DNA from: an uncultured Granulosicoccus sp. | GTDB taxonomy: Bacteria > Pseudomonadota > Gammaproteobacteria > Granulosicoccales > Granulosicoccaceae | Assembly: GCA_947492525.1 (NCBI GenBank) | Contig: CANLNQ010000004.1 | Location: forward strand, 1 to 64,000 | DNA: 64,000 nt | Direction: 5' to 3' | Part shown: piece by piece, positions 28,118-37,507 of the stretch | How positions within the stretch are numbered: position 1 is the first letter of the stretch | Layout of the letters: each line of letters begins with the position of its first letter | Notes under the pieces: model-generated | What the model was told of the DNA's origin: nothing | Databases searched by the model: none | Seen by the model: only the letters and a program-made list of their open reading frames with translations | Program-made: the position numbers and the translations under genes

Positions 28118-28807
28118 ATGAATCACGAGAAGGAAGAAGCAGGCGAGTACGCCTCTCCGCCGTGTTTTGCTCATGAACTGAGCCATGGCCAACGCGGTTA
28201 TGAAGTCAGTGACGCACAGACAGCCCGGGATGTTGCCCGGTGGCGCCAGGCCGAGCGAGCGCGCCTGATCGCATTGCGCCAGGCAATCCCGGCCAGAGAC
28301 CGTCAGCGTCACGCCGAGCGGGTGGCTGGCAGCCTGGATGACTTGCTGAGCGATAGGAACAATGCCGTTGTCAGTCTGTACTGGCCTTTCCGGGCAGAGC
28401 TGAACTTGCGTCACTGGATGCAGAGCCTTGTGCAGCAGGGGGTACAAGTTGCGTTACCGGTCGTGGTGGCGAAGGCGCAGCCACTGGAGTTTCGGCAATG
28501 GACACCGAGCGCAACAATGGCGCCGGGGATCTGGAATATTCCGGTCCCTGTCGATGGTCAAGCGCTCGTGCCCACTCATGTCTGCGCGCCTCTGGTGGGA
28601 TATGACCGTCATGGCTATCGCCTGGGTTACGGCGGTGGCTTCTTCGATCGCACCCTGGCCTGGATGAATGAACGCCAACAGCCGGCGACGGTCATTGGTG
28701 TGGGGTATTCGGCAACGCGAATTCCCACGATCTATCCTCAGTCGCATGATATTCCCATGCACCTGATCGTCACCGAAAGTGAGGTGTTACGGATCGGTAC
28801 TGGATGA
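28118..28807 (+). CDS. 5-formyltetrahydrofolate cyclo-ligase
   Basis: 229 residues of the YgfA/MTHFS family, which converts 5-formyl-THF to 5,10-methenyl-THF with ATP. Family features: an N-terminal basic helix WRQAERARLIALRQAIP, the substrate segment VSLYWPFRAELN and the C-terminal signature RLGYGGGFFDRTLA. The first ~35 residues are an extension with no match to the family that I can see; the ATG at 28118 nevertheless has GGA 9 bases upstream. Divergent from the purine transporter operon. Confidence 0.9.
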   Translation: MNHEKEEAGEYASPPCFAHELSHGQRGYEVSDAQTARDVARWRQAERARLIALRQAIPARDRQRHAERVAGSLDDLLSDRNNAVVSLYWPFRAELNLRHWMQSLVQQGVQVALPVVVAKAQPLEFRQWTPSATMAPGIWNIPVPVDGQALVPTHVCAPLVGYDRHGYRLGYGGGFFDRTLAWMNERQQPATVIGVGYSATRIPTIYPQSHDIPMHLIVTESEVLRIGTG

Positions 28808-28923
28808 AGAATCTGCGCAGGCTCTGGAAAACGCCGACTTGAGCGTTATCTTGTGTGGCGTGGTGCAGAAACGCCTGCGCTTCCAATCAACGAACATGAC
28901 CAACATCTGGAGTGGAACGAGAC

Positions 28924-29439
28924 ATGAGTAACAGACAGGAAAAGGCCGTATTGGCCGGCGGGTGTTTCTGGGGCATGCAGGAGCTGGTCAGGCGACAGCC
29001 CGGTGTGCTGGCAACCCGCGTGGGTTACACCGGTGGTGAGGTGAAGAATGCCACGTATCGCAATCATGGCAATCATGCGGAGGGAATCGAAATACTGTTC
29101 GATCCGGATGTGACCAGCTACCGCGATATTCTGGAGTTCTTCTTTCAGATACATGACCCCAGTACCCCCATGCGTCAGGGCAATGATGTCGGCGCCTCCT
29201 ATCGCTCTGCCATCTATTACACCAGTGAAGAGCAGAAGGCAACGGCGCTGGATACCATTGCCGACGTGGACGCATCGGGCCTGTGGCCTGGCAAGGTGGT
29301 GACTGAGGTAGAGCCGGCGGGTGATTTCTGGGAAGCGGAGCCCGAGCATCAGGACTATCTGCAGCGATTGCCCAATGGCTATACCTGCCATTTCGTCAGG
29401 CCTGAGTGGAAATTGCCAAAGCGCAGCGAAACTGCCTGA
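28924..29439 (+). CDS. msrA: Peptide methionine sulfoxide reductase MsrA
   Basis: 171 residues. The catalytic motif GCFWG is at about 14-18 and the acidic catalytic motif HAE at about 52-54, followed by [21 protein letters not shown] and [11 protein letters not shown]. It reduces methionine-S-sulfoxide in proteins. The start ATG at 28924 has GGAACGAG just upstream; an ATG at 28912 is in frame but less well placed. Monodomain form, with no MsrB fusion. Confidence 0.95.
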   Translation: MSNRQEKAVLAGGCFWGMQELVRRQPGVLATRVGYTGGEVKNATYRNHGNHAEGIEILFDPDVTSYRDILEFFFQIHDPSTPMRQGNDVGASYRSAIYYTSEEQKATALDTIADVDASGLWPGKVVTEVEPAGDFWEAEPEHQDYLQRLPNGYTCHFVRPEWKLPKRSETA

Positions 29440-29546
29440 TTCGGTATTGCCGTCCGTGCTGGCATGGTGCAGCATGTTGTCCGTCAGTTGAAAACAGCGA
29501 CGACACACTGCACCATGCACTCTCATTTTCAGGAGCCAGATTTCCC

Positions 29547-30938
29547 GTGACCGCCGACAATATCGCCACCGCCATCGAGCAGCTTCGCACCTTGCTGGGA
29601 GACAAGCTGTCCACCGGCAGCTCCGTGAGAGAACTGCACAGTCACGATGAAGCCTATACCCCTGCGGTCTTGCCGGATGCGGTGGTGTTTCCCGAGAGCA
29701 CGGCCGAGGTTTCCGAGATCATGAAGATCTGTTCGGCGCATCGTTGTCCGGTGGTGCCCTACGGCATCGGCACCTCTCTGGAGGGGCATGTGGTCCCGGT
29801 GGCCGGCGGTATTTCGCTGGATACGAGCCGCATGAAGAAGGTGCTTGCAGTGTATGAGAGCGACATGAACGCGGTGGTGCAACCGGGCGTCTCGCGCACG
29901 GAGCTCAACGAAGAGCTGCGTGCCACGGGCCTGATGTTCACCGTGGATCCCGGGGCTGATGCCACCATGGGCGGTATGGCGGCTACTCGGGCATCGGGAA
30001 CGAACACCGTGCGCTACGGTACGATGCGTGAAAATGTGCTGGCGCTGGAAGTGGTGTTGGCTGATGGTCGAATCATACGAACAGGAAGCCGAGCCAGAAA
30101 GTCGTCTGCAGGTTATGACCTGACCCATCTGTTCATCGGATCGGAAGGTACTCTGGGAATCATCACCGAGTTGACCGTACGCCTTTACGGACAGCCCGAC
30201 ACGATATCCGCAGCAACCTGCGCCTTCGAGAGTGTCAAGGATGCGGTGGATTCAGTCATCATGGCCATACAGATGGGCATTCCCATGGCACGCATAGAGC
30301 TGCTAGACGAGATGCAGATGAAGGGCATGAACATCTACAACCCGGATATACCCATGCCCGAGAAGCCGCATCTCTTTCTGGAGTTCCATGGGACCGAAGC
30401 AGGTGTGGCGGAGCAGGTGGACATATTCAATTCAGTCGCCGACGAATTCGGAGCGAGTGAATTCAGGCAGGCCAGCAAGACCGAAGAGCGCAATCGCTTG
30501 TGGAAGGCAAGACACAATGCGTATTACGCCGGAAAGGCGCTGCGTCCCGGTGCTGAAGGGGTTGTCACTGACTGCTGCGTACCTATCTCGGCATTGGCCG
30601 ATTGCATCGAGCGAGCAAGAGAGCTGATTGACGACAGTGGATTGCTGGCACCCATCGTCGGACACGTGGGTGACGGGAACTTTCATCTGTTGATGCTGGT
30701 GGAGCCTGGCAATGAAGACGAGATGCAGCGGGCTGCGACGCTCTCATCGGCCATCAACCGTGTGGCGCTGGAATTCGGTGGAACGGTGACCGGTGAACAT
30801 GGCATCGGCAGCGGCAAGCGCAAGTACATGAAGGAAGAGCACGGCGAGGCGTATGAGCTGATGGGCACACTGAAGCTCAGCCTGGATCCTCTCAACATTC
30901 TCAACCCGGGCAAGGTCGTGACCGTGGCGCAGTCGTGA
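29547..30938 (+). CDS. FAD-linked oxidase, D-lactate dehydrogenase (cytochrome)-like
   Basis: 463 residues in the FAD-binding type 4 / GlcD-Dld family. FAD-binding segments: PYGIGTSLEGHVVP and GADATMGGMAATRASGTNTVRYG. The C-terminal domain has GHVGDGNFH and the histidine motif GEHGIG. Family members oxidise D-lactate, glycolate or other D-2-hydroxyacids and pass electrons to cytochrome or quinone. The start is probably the GTG at 29547, with AGGAG 11 bases before it; open frame continues upstream without family similarity. Its stop overlaps the start of the aspartate dehydrogenase gene, so the two are coupled. Confidence 0.88.
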   Translation: MTADNIATAIEQLRTLLGDKLSTGSSVRELHSHDEAYTPAVLPDAVVFPESTAEVSEIMKICSAHRCPVVPYGIGTSLEGHVVPVAGGISLDTSRMKKVLAVYESDMNAVVQPGVSRTELNEELRATGLMFTVDPGADATMGGMAATRASGTNTVRYGTMRENVLALEVVLADGRIIRTGSRARKSSAGYDLTHLFIGSEGTLGIITELTVRLYGQPDTISAATCAFESVKDAVDSVIMAIQMGIPMARIELLDEMQMKGMNIYNPDIPMPEKPHLFLEFHGTEAGVAEQVDIFNSVADEFGASEFRQASKTEERNRLWKARHNAYYAGKALRPGAEGVVTDCCVPISALADCIERARELIDDSGLLAPIVGHVGDGNFHLLMLVEPGNEDEMQRAATLSSAINRVALEFGGTVTGEHGIGSGKRKYMKEEHGEAYELMGTLKLSLDPLNILNPGKVVTVAQS

Positions 30939-31735
30939 GCCAGATCCTGCTCATCGGCTATGGCGCCATCGGACAGTATGTCTACAGGCATCTTGCGCAA
31001 ACTTCCCATAGCCGTGTAGCGCAGGTTCTCTGTCGGCAAGGTCGTCAGACGGAAGTACGGCGATTGCTTGGAGAGGGCGTTTCCTGCGTGACTGATGAAG
31101 CATCAATGATCGACAGCATCGAACTGGTGGTGGAATGCGCGGGCCATTCCGCGGTGCATCAGCATCTGCCTGCATTGTTGGCATCAGGCAGGGATGTCAT
31201 CAGTGTTTCCGGTGGTGCCATGGCTGATGTCGAACTGGAGCAGCGCCTGCGACAATCCGCCTTGTCGGGGGGCAGTCAGCTCAAGCTGCTGTCAGGTGCC
31301 ATCGGTTCGCTGGACGCCTTGTCCGCCGCCAGCGTCGGTGGACTCGACAAAGTGGTGTATCGAGGAAGAAAGCCGCCGCAAGGGTGGAAAGGTTCGGCTG
31401 CCGAGCAGCGACTCGATCTGGATGCCCTGAGTGCCGCAGAAGTCTTCTTCAAGGGCACGGCGCGCCAGGCAGCGCTGGTGTTTCCGAAGAATGCCAACGT
31501 TGCGGCCGCTGTTGCCCTGGCCGGGATCGGGCTTGACAATACAATGGTGGAGCTGGTCGCTGATCCGTTCATGAAAGCCAATCGCCATGAGGTGGAAGCA
31601 GCTGGCACCTTCGGCTGTCTGAACTTTGCGATAGAAGGCAATCCCTTGCCGGGCAACCCACGCTCATCGGCGCTCACTGCAATGAGTATCGTGCGGGAAA
31701 TCGAGCGAAGAAATGCTGCGATTGCTATAGGCTAG
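30935..31735 (+). CDS. L-aspartate dehydrogenase family protein
   Basis: 266 residues. Rossmann nucleotide motif LLIGYGAIGQYV at the N terminus, catalytic-domain features VVECAGHSAVHQHLP, ISVSGGAMAD, LLSGAIGSLDAL and FPKNANVAAAVALAGIG, and a C-terminal ADP....N-H-E-V motif (NRHEVEAAGTFG). The family makes or uses iminoaspartate/oxaloacetate with NAD(P)H and ammonia; some members feed NAD synthesis. GTG start at 30935 lies inside the stop of the upstream oxidase gene (GTGA overlap). No nadA or nadC nearby, so a catabolic or amination role in step with the oxidase is plausible. Confidence 0.85.
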   Translation: MSQILLIGYGAIGQYVYRHLAQTSHSRVAQVLCRQGRQTEVRRLLGEGVSCVTDEASMIDSIELVVECAGHSAVHQHLPALLASGRDVISVSGGAMADVELEQRLRQSALSGGSQLKLLSGAIGSLDALSAASVGGLDKVVYRGRKPPQGWKGSAAEQRLDLDALSAAEVFFKGTARQAALVFPKNANVAAAVALAGIGLDNTMVELVADPFMKANRHEVEAAGTFGCLNFAIEGNPLPGNPRSSALTAMSIVREIERRNAAIAIG

Positions 31736-31792
31736 CGGCGGCTGGCCAGGCAGGCTCGACCGGTTGCGCGTCAAGGTCTGTCGCGCGCAGGC

Positions 31793-32626
31793 TCAGCCGA
31801 GGCTGACGGCCAGGGTGGGGTCAACGGCTTGAGGGCGTTTGCCGGTTTCGCTGGCCCAGACATACAGCTGGTTCATGGTCGAGTTACCGACAAACGTGGC
31901 AAATGACAGATCAGCTGCGTCACGGCCGATCCCGATGCGTACGAATCCATCAACCGGTGCCAGCCGGGTTGCATCGAAGAGATACCAGTCATTATCGAGA
32001 AAGACTTCCACAAAGCCGTGAAAATCCGGCGGTACGAGATCAACGGCGTAACCGGCGACATAGCGTGCCGGCATTCCCAGGGCACGGCACAGCGCAATGC
32101 ACAAATGAGCGAAATCCCGGCAGACACCGCTGCGTTGGAGAAAGACATCGCAGGCTGTCGTGCCGGGACCGGTGCTGCCGGGCGCATAGCTCAGATGATC
32201 GTAGACCCAGTCAGTGACTGCCAGCACACGTTCGTATTCACTGGCCGGTTGGCCGAAGGTTTTCCATGCAAATTGCTCGAGACGATCCGATTCGCAGTAT
32301 CGGCTCGGGTGCAGAAAGGGGAGTACTTCGGCAGGCAGTTCCGCATGCGGTCGCGGTCCGAGTGAGTCCACGGGGGTGTAGGCCGGATTGCTCGACACCG
32401 TGGCGCTGTAGTGAATGTTCAGCCAGCCCGGCTTTGCGAGCAAACGATGAATGCGATGACCCGGATTGCCTATCCGCGCTGTACGTGCATCGAATTCGGG
32501 TTGAAAACTCAGCGATTCCTGTTCGATGATCTGATGCCGGGACTCGAGAACAGAGATCTGGAAGATAAAGCTGGTTTCGAATTCGACCTGGTAGACGAGG
32601 CGACAGCCAAGTTCAATGGTGGACAT
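31793..32626 (-). CDS. Transglutaminase-like cysteine protease-fold protein
   Basis: 277 residues: an N-terminal beta-rich domain (about 1-115) followed by a transglutaminase core. The catalytic triad is visible: Cys169 in RSGVCRDFAHL, His203 in DFHGFVEV and Asp218 in YLFDATRL. Bacterial members are usually peptidases or amidases of unknown substrate. No signal peptide, so cytoplasmic. Convergent with the aspartate dehydrogenase gene (57-bp gap). Confidence 0.88.
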   Translation of the reverse strand: MSTIELGCRLVYQVEFETSFIFQISVLESRHQIIEQESLSFQPEFDARTARIGNPGHRIHRLLAKPGWLNIHYSATVSSNPAYTPVDSLGPRPHAELPAEVLPFLHPSRYCESDRLEQFAWKTFGQPASEYERVLAVTDWVYDHLSYAPGSTGPGTTACDVFLQRSGVCRDFAHLCIALCRALGMPARYVAGYAVDLVPPDFHGFVEVFLDNDWYLFDATRLAPVDGFVRIGIGRDAADLSFATFVGNSTMNQLYVWASETGKRPQAVDPTLAVSLG

Positions 32627-32863
32627 GGTCGTTGGATGCGTGGTAGATCAGCTGCGGACGGAGGGGAAGATCGTACGGTCGTGAAGGCTGCGGAAAAATG
32701 CAGCGCCTGGGCAGTATGCGTGAAACAGTGTCAGCCAGGCAACATCGATGAAATCAGCCTGCCATTGTGCATCATCGTGGTGCGCGTGGGAACATCGCGT
32801 CGGCATTTTCGACGCGGTGAGGTTGGCTTTTCACAGTCGCCGTGCCGTCGAGCTTGTCACTGC

Positions 32864-33820
32864 TCACCCGGTGGACAGGTTCATCAGCCAGAGCAGTGCC
32901 GTGATCGTGCCGAAGGAGCATACCGTCATGATGACCATGGCAGCCGCATGTTCCTCTCCGGCTCCGTAGCGTTGCGCCAGTATCGGGTATATCCCCATGG
33001 GCGGCATGGCTGCCATGAGGATACCTGCCCTGGTCAGTTCGCTGTCACCGATTCCCGCACCGAGGCTCGCCAGCGTCAGGGATATCAACCAGAAGAGCAA
33101 TGGGTGCAGCAGGAGCTTGCCGGTACCCAGTGGTATCAGTTGAGCGCTGATCGATGCGCGTGGCATGCCCGCGATTGCGCCACCGATCACGATCAGTGAA
33201 ACCGCGGCACTGGAATCGGCAATGATGTCGACTGGTCGGCTGAGCACCATGGGAAGCTCGATAGCGAGAATGGATGTGAGCAAACCAGCCAGCAGGCCCA
33301 GCATGATGGGGTTGACCAGGAGACGTCTGGCAATATCGATCAGCACATCGATGCTCAGGGATTCCGGGCCCTTGCTGCGTTCAGCCAGCAACATGGCCAG
33401 TGGGATCAGCACCAGGTTCTCCACGATGATGTTCATGGCCAGTGCAGTACTGGCCAACGAGGGCATGAACATCAGCACGATCGGGTAGCCGATGAAACTG
33501 CTGTTGGGGCTGGAGGCACCCATGCCTGCAAATGTGCTGTAGAGCGGTGTCTGTCGGCATGTTCTCGATGCCCAGAAATAGAAGGTGATGAACAGCGTCA
33601 GCGAGGCTGTCACATAGGTCAGCAGGTACGCGGGGTTGATGATCTCCCCCAGTGAATTGTTGGCCACCGCCCGGAAGATCAGGGCGGGCAATGCCAGCAT
33701 GACCACATAGCGAGTCAGTACGTGCATGTGGTCCTTGTCGAATGCACCTGACGCAACGAGGGCATAGCCGATAGCGATCAGGACGAATATGACGCCCGTC
33801 AGAGAGAGGATGTTCAACAT
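32864..33820 (-). CDS. AEC family transporter (auxin efflux carrier-like)
   Basis: 318 residues with about ten membrane helices in two bundles. Family pattern: MLNILSLTGVIFVLIAIGYAL at the N terminus, SFIGYPI in the first half and GIYPILAQRYGAGEEHAA near the C terminus. AEC members carry organic acids or amino acid-like anions; substrate unknown. Adjacent genes give no clear hint. The 237-bp gap downstream (32627-32863) shows nothing recognisable. Confidence 0.85.
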   Translation of the reverse strand: MLNILSLTGVIFVLIAIGYALVASGAFDKDHMHVLTRYVVMLALPALIFRAVANNSLGEIINPAYLLTYVTASLTLFITFYFWASRTCRQTPLYSTFAGMGASSPNSSFIGYPIVLMFMPSLASTALAMNIIVENLVLIPLAMLLAERSKGPESLSIDVLIDIARRLLVNPIMLGLLAGLLTSILAIELPMVLSRPVDIIADSSAAVSLIVIGGAIAGMPRASISAQLIPLGTGKLLLHPLLFWLISLTLASLGAGIGDSELTRAGILMAAMPPMGIYPILAQRYGAGEEHAAAMVIMTVCSFGTITALLWLMNLSTG

Positions 33821-33880
33821 GGTTGCGGGAAATCAGAACGTCAGGGAAAGAGCGTGGTTCTGCCGTGGGGCAGGGTGGCC

Positions 33881-34363
33881 TCAGAGGTGGTTGGAGAACT
33901 CTCGCAATACCGCCGCGTACACCTCACGCTTGAAGGGCACGGCATGTGCCACCAACTCCTGGCTGGGTAGCCAGCGCCACTGATTGAACTCGGGAATGTC
34001 AGTCTCGATATTGATCTGGTGGTCTTCGCCGGTGAATCTCAGCAGGAACCACTTCTGCTTCTGACCCCGAAAGCGCCCTCCCCAGATATGAGGCACCCGT
34101 TCCGGAGGCAGGTCATAGTTCAACCAGTCAGCGCTCTCGGTGATGATCTCGACATGGGTAGAATTCAGGCCGGTCTCTTCCCCCAATTCCCGCAAGGCGG
34201 CGTCACGGGGAACTTCGCCCTCATCGACACCGCCCTGTGGCATCTGCCAGGCCGGTTGCGGCGTATCTATTCGCTGACCCACGAAGACCAGTCCGTGATG
34301 GTTCAGCAGCATCAGACCGACGCAGGGACGATAGGGCAATGCACTGATTTCTTCAGGTGACAC
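33881..34363 (-). CDS. rppH: RNA pyrophosphohydrolase RppH (Nudix)
   Basis: 160 residues with YRPCVGLMLLNHHGLVFVGQR at the N terminus, AWQMPQGGVDEGE and a complete Nudix box (about 44-66, ending REL-GEETGL). The C-terminal FKREVYAAVLREF completes the RppH pattern. It removes pyrophosphate from the 5' end of mRNAs and starts decay. GTG start at 34363 with GGA about 8 bases upstream. Confidence 0.92.
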   Translation of the reverse strand: MSPEEISALPYRPCVGLMLLNHHGLVFVGQRIDTPQPAWQMPQGGVDEGEVPRDAALRELGEETGLNSTHVEIITESADWLNYDLPPERVPHIWGGRFRGQKQKWFLLRFTGEDHQINIETDIPEFNQWRWLPSQELVAHAVPFKREVYAAVLREFSNHL

Positions 34364-34416
34364 GAATGCTTTCCGCTTGTTCGGTAACGATGTTGGGGGC
34401 GGCGGGTATCAGGGTA

Positions 34417-35652
34417 TCAGCTGCCGGGCGGTAGTGACTGCAGCATCGAATCTCCCAGCATTTCGGATGTGGCGGCACACAGCGTCCAACCCAGATGACC
34501 ATGTCCGGTGTTGTAGTAAACACCGGGTCGTTTGCCGGCACCGACGCGCGGCATCATGCTTGGCATCATCGGACGCAGCCCTGCCCAGGGAACGACGTGT
34601 TCGGTCTGCACGCCGGGAAAGAAACGCCGAGACCAGGCAACCAGGGGGCGGATGCGGTTGTCGCGAATATCGTAATTTTCGCCATTGAATTCAGCGGTAC
34701 CGGCAATGCGCAGGCGATTCTCACCCAGACGACTGGATACCACCTTGGCATTGTCGTCGAGCAGGCTCGTCCAGGGGGCCGCGTTGCGACTCGTCTCATC
34801 CGGTAGATCGATGGTGATGGAATAGCCCTTGACCGGATAGATATTGACCTTGTCACCCAGTTGGGCCGCGAAGCGTCGGCTTTCGATGCCAGCGCAGATG
34901 ACGACACCGTCGTAGGTGTCACTTTCCACCGTGTAGTTCTCTTCGGCGCTGTAACTGATCTGGACCTTGCCGCCCTCCTGCGTCAATGTCTGAACCCTGA
35001 CGTCGAACAGGAATTTCGCCCCCATTCTCTGGCAGGCCTTGGCCAGTCCGAGTGTGTACTTGTGAATGTCGCCAGTCGAGTCGCTTTCCGTGTAGAAACC
35101 GCCATAGGGGTCGCCCTTGAGGGCCGGTTCGATGCTGCGCATTTCCTCCGGGCTCACGGCGTGTCGTTCCAGGCCGCCCTTGGCCAACAATTCGTTGACC
35201 TTCAGCGCATGTTCATAACCCTTCTTGTCGACACAGATATGCAGGATGCCTCGCCGTTCATGGTCGAAGTCGATGTTTTCCTTCTCTGCCCAGTCGAACA
35301 GAAAGCCGCGTGCTGCGATGGCCAGGCGGGTCGATTCGATGGTGTTGGCTTCGTAGTTCGGGATGTTGCCGATGAACTCGGCCATCCAGGAATACTTGTG
35401 CCAGCTGGGCTTGGGATTGACGAGCAGTGGCGCATCGCGCTTGAGCATCCACTTCAGGCCCTTGATGATGGTGGAGGTCTGTGTCCAGACTTCGGCGTTG
35501 GATGCCGACAGTTGCCCGCCATTGGCAAATGAGGTCATCATGGCCGCATAGCGGTTTCGGTCCAGCACGGTGACCTGATAACCGCGTTGCAACAGTGAAT
35601 AGGCGGTGGTAACCCCGGAAATACCCGCCCCAACGACCGCTATGTGTTTCAT
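34417..35652 (-). CDS. dadA: D-amino acid dehydrogenase (DadA-like)
   Basis: 411 residues. FAD motif VVGAGISGVTTAYSLLQRGYQVTVLDR cut short here to its core GAGISG (about 7-12), substrate-side segment SFANGGQLSASNAEVWT and C-terminal GLRPMMPSMMPRVG and NTGHGHLGWTLC are all typical of DadA. The enzyme oxidises D-amino acids (D-alanine best known) to keto acids and ammonia with electrons to the respiratory chain. Start ATG 35652 matches the family N terminus. No alanine racemase neighbour is present. Confidence 0.9.
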   Translation of the reverse strand: MKHIAVVGAGISGVTTAYSLLQRGYQVTVLDRNRYAAMMTSFANGGQLSASNAEVWTQTSTIIKGLKWMLKRDAPLLVNPKPSWHKYSWMAEFIGNIPNYEANTIESTRLAIAARGFLFDWAEKENIDFDHERRGILHICVDKKGYEHALKVNELLAKGGLERHAVSPEEMRSIEPALKGDPYGGFYTESDSTGDIHKYTLGLAKACQRMGAKFLFDVRVQTLTQEGGKVQISYSAEENYTVESDTYDGVVICAGIESRRFAAQLGDKVNIYPVKGYSITIDLPDETSRNAAPWTSLLDDNAKVVSSRLGENRLRIAGTAEFNGENYDIRDNRIRPLVAWSRRFFPGVQTEHVVPWAGLRPMMPSMMPRVGAGKRPGVYYNTGHGHLGWTLCAATSEMLGDSMLQSLPPGS

Positions 35653-35800
35653 GAATATTGCTCTGCAAAAGGTTTGATGACAGGGTCGCACGTATTTCGG
35701 TCTCTGACCACAATGAGATGCGCTCTGCGGTAGGGGCTGATCGGTTCTCCCGGTCCTGTGAATGGATGGCCCGGGAGAATGACCGGTCAGTTACAGGTAT

Positions 35801-36565
35801 TCAGCGCGCCAGCCAGCCGCCGTCTACCGGCAAGGTGATGCCATGGATGTAGTTTGCCTGCTCGGATGCAAGGAACACGGCGGCGCCTGCCAGATCCGAG
35901 GAATGGCCCCAGTGTCCGGCGGGTATGCGGTCGAGGATCGCCTTGTTGCGTTCCGGATCTTCTCGCAGTGCCTGGGTGTTGTTGGTTTCAATGTATCCGG
36001 GGGCGATCGCGTTGACATTGATGCCTTTTGGAGCCCATTCGCAGGCCAGCAGCTTGGTCAGTCCGGCAACGCCACTCTTGCTGGCGGTGTAGGACGGTAT
36101 GCGGATTCCTCCCTGGAACGAGAGCAGGGAGGCGATGTTGATGATCTTGCCGCTACCGCGCGGCACCATTGTCCTTGCCACGGCCTGACTCAGAAAGAAC
36201 AGGGACTTCAGGTTGACATCCATGACGGCATCCCAGTCTTCCTCGGAGAATTCCAGGGCATCGGCTCGGCGGATGATGCCGGCATTGTTGACCAGAATAT
36301 CGATCCTGCCGGACCATTCGAGTACCTGGGATACGATACTGTCGATCGGCTCGAGACTGCCCAGATCGGCCTTGATGGCCAGGCTGTTGTCCGCGTCGTC
36401 GATCAATGCCAGCGTCTCGTCCATTCCGGATCGGCCCACGCAGGCTACTCTGGCACCGGCTTTTGCCAGCCCGATGGCGAAAGCCTGTCCCAGTCCGGTG
36501 TTGGCGCCCGTTACGATGGCTGTCTTGCCGTCGAGGCTGAACATGCCTTGTTGACTGCCGCTCAT
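35801..36565 (-). CDS. kduD: 2-dehydro-3-deoxy-D-gluconate 5-dehydrogenase KduD
   Basis: 254 residues, short-chain dehydrogenase. NAD motif TGANTGLGQAF (about 19-29), NNAG and the active-site YxxxK in SYTASKSG; family-specific INVNAIAPGYIETNNT and the C-terminal HGITLPVDGGWLAR. It reduces 2,5-diketo-3-deoxygluconate to KDG after KduI action in uronate breakdown. Its start overlaps the kduI stop (ATGA), confirming a two-gene operon. Confidence 0.93.
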   Translation of the reverse strand: MSGSQQGMFSLDGKTAIVTGANTGLGQAFAIGLAKAGARVACVGRSGMDETLALIDDADNSLAIKADLGSLEPIDSIVSQVLEWSGRIDILVNNAGIIRRADALEFSEEDWDAVMDVNLKSLFFLSQAVARTMVPRGSGKIINIASLLSFQGGIRIPSYTASKSGVAGLTKLLACEWAPKGINVNAIAPGYIETNNTQALREDPERNKAILDRIPAGHWGHSSDLAGAAVFLASEQANYIHGITLPVDGGWLAR

Positions 36566-37392
36566 TTCAAATCCTCCATGGCCACGAAATCCATGTCATC
36601 AAAGTCCTGATTGTCGCCTGCCATCGACCAGATGAAGCCGTAGCGTCCGGTCCCGGTTCCACTGTGGATGGACCAGCCGGGTGAGAGTATCGCCTGTTGA
36701 TCGGCGACTACCAGATGGCGCGTCTCCTGGGGCTCGCCCATCAAGTGGATGACTCGTGTCTTTTCAGCCATGTCGAAGTACAGGTACACCTCGGTACGTC
36801 GGTCATGGGTATGACAGGGCATGGTATTCCAGACGCTGCCGTCGGCGATGAGGGTCATACCCATGGTGAGTTGGCAGGATGTGCAGACATCCGGGTGAAT
36901 GTACTGGCGCAGAACACGCACATTGGCATCGGACTGTGTGCCGAGTTCAATCAGATTGGCTTCATCCGCGGTGATCTTGCGGATCGGGTGTGCAGCGTGA
37001 GCCGGTGTGCTGATGAAATAGAAGCGTGCAGGATCATCGGCAGCGTCGCTTGCAAAGGACAGCTCGACACTGCCCATCGGCACATAAAGCGCGTCGGTAC
37101 GCTGCAGATCGAATGTCTGGCCGTCTACCGTCACGCTGCCGGCACCGCCGATATTGAACACACCCAGTTCGCGTCGATCAAGAAAATTGGGCGAGCCGAT
37201 CTGTTTGCTTGACTCAAGCGTCAGGCTGCTTGCTACCGGCATGGCGCCACCGACAACCGTGCGGTCCAGATGGCTGTAGGTCATACAGATTCTGCCTGAT
37301 TCGAAGAGCTTCTCGATCAGGTAGGCGGCACGTAGCTCGCTGGTATCGAAGCGACGTGTTTCTGCGGGACTGCTGACTTGACGTATTTCCAT
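36562..37392 (-). CDS. kduI: 4-deoxy-L-threo-5-hexosulose-uronate ketol-isomerase KduI
   Basis: 276 residues, cupin fold. The metal ligands are visible in MPCHTHDRRTEVYLYF (His, His, Glu) and in the later WSIHSGTGTGRYGFIWSMAGDN (His). It isomerises the unsaturated uronate product of pectin or glucuronan breakdown to 2,5-diketo-3-deoxygluconate. Paired with kduD. No oligogalacturonide lyase or KDG kinase/aldolase in this window. Confidence 0.94.
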   Translation of the reverse strand: MEIRQVSSPAETRRFDTSELRAAYLIEKLFESGRICMTYSHLDRTVVGGAMPVASSLTLESSKQIGSPNFLDRRELGVFNIGGAGSVTVDGQTFDLQRTDALYVPMGSVELSFASDAADDPARFYFISTPAHAAHPIRKITADEANLIELGTQSDANVRVLRQYIHPDVCTSCQLTMGMTLIADGSVWNTMPCHTHDRRTEVYLYFDMAEKTRVIHLMGEPQETRHLVVADQQAILSPGWSIHSGTGTGRYGFIWSMAGDNQDFDDMDFVAMEDLK

Positions 37393-37507
37393 TATCTGTA
37401 CAGGTAGCCGGGTTGTTATCTACCGGATAGTGTACTGCGATACCGGCAGTGAAGTGCACAGCGCCGAAACGCTTTTCGACACTGCGCAGCTCGACTGTCA
37501 GTCCACT

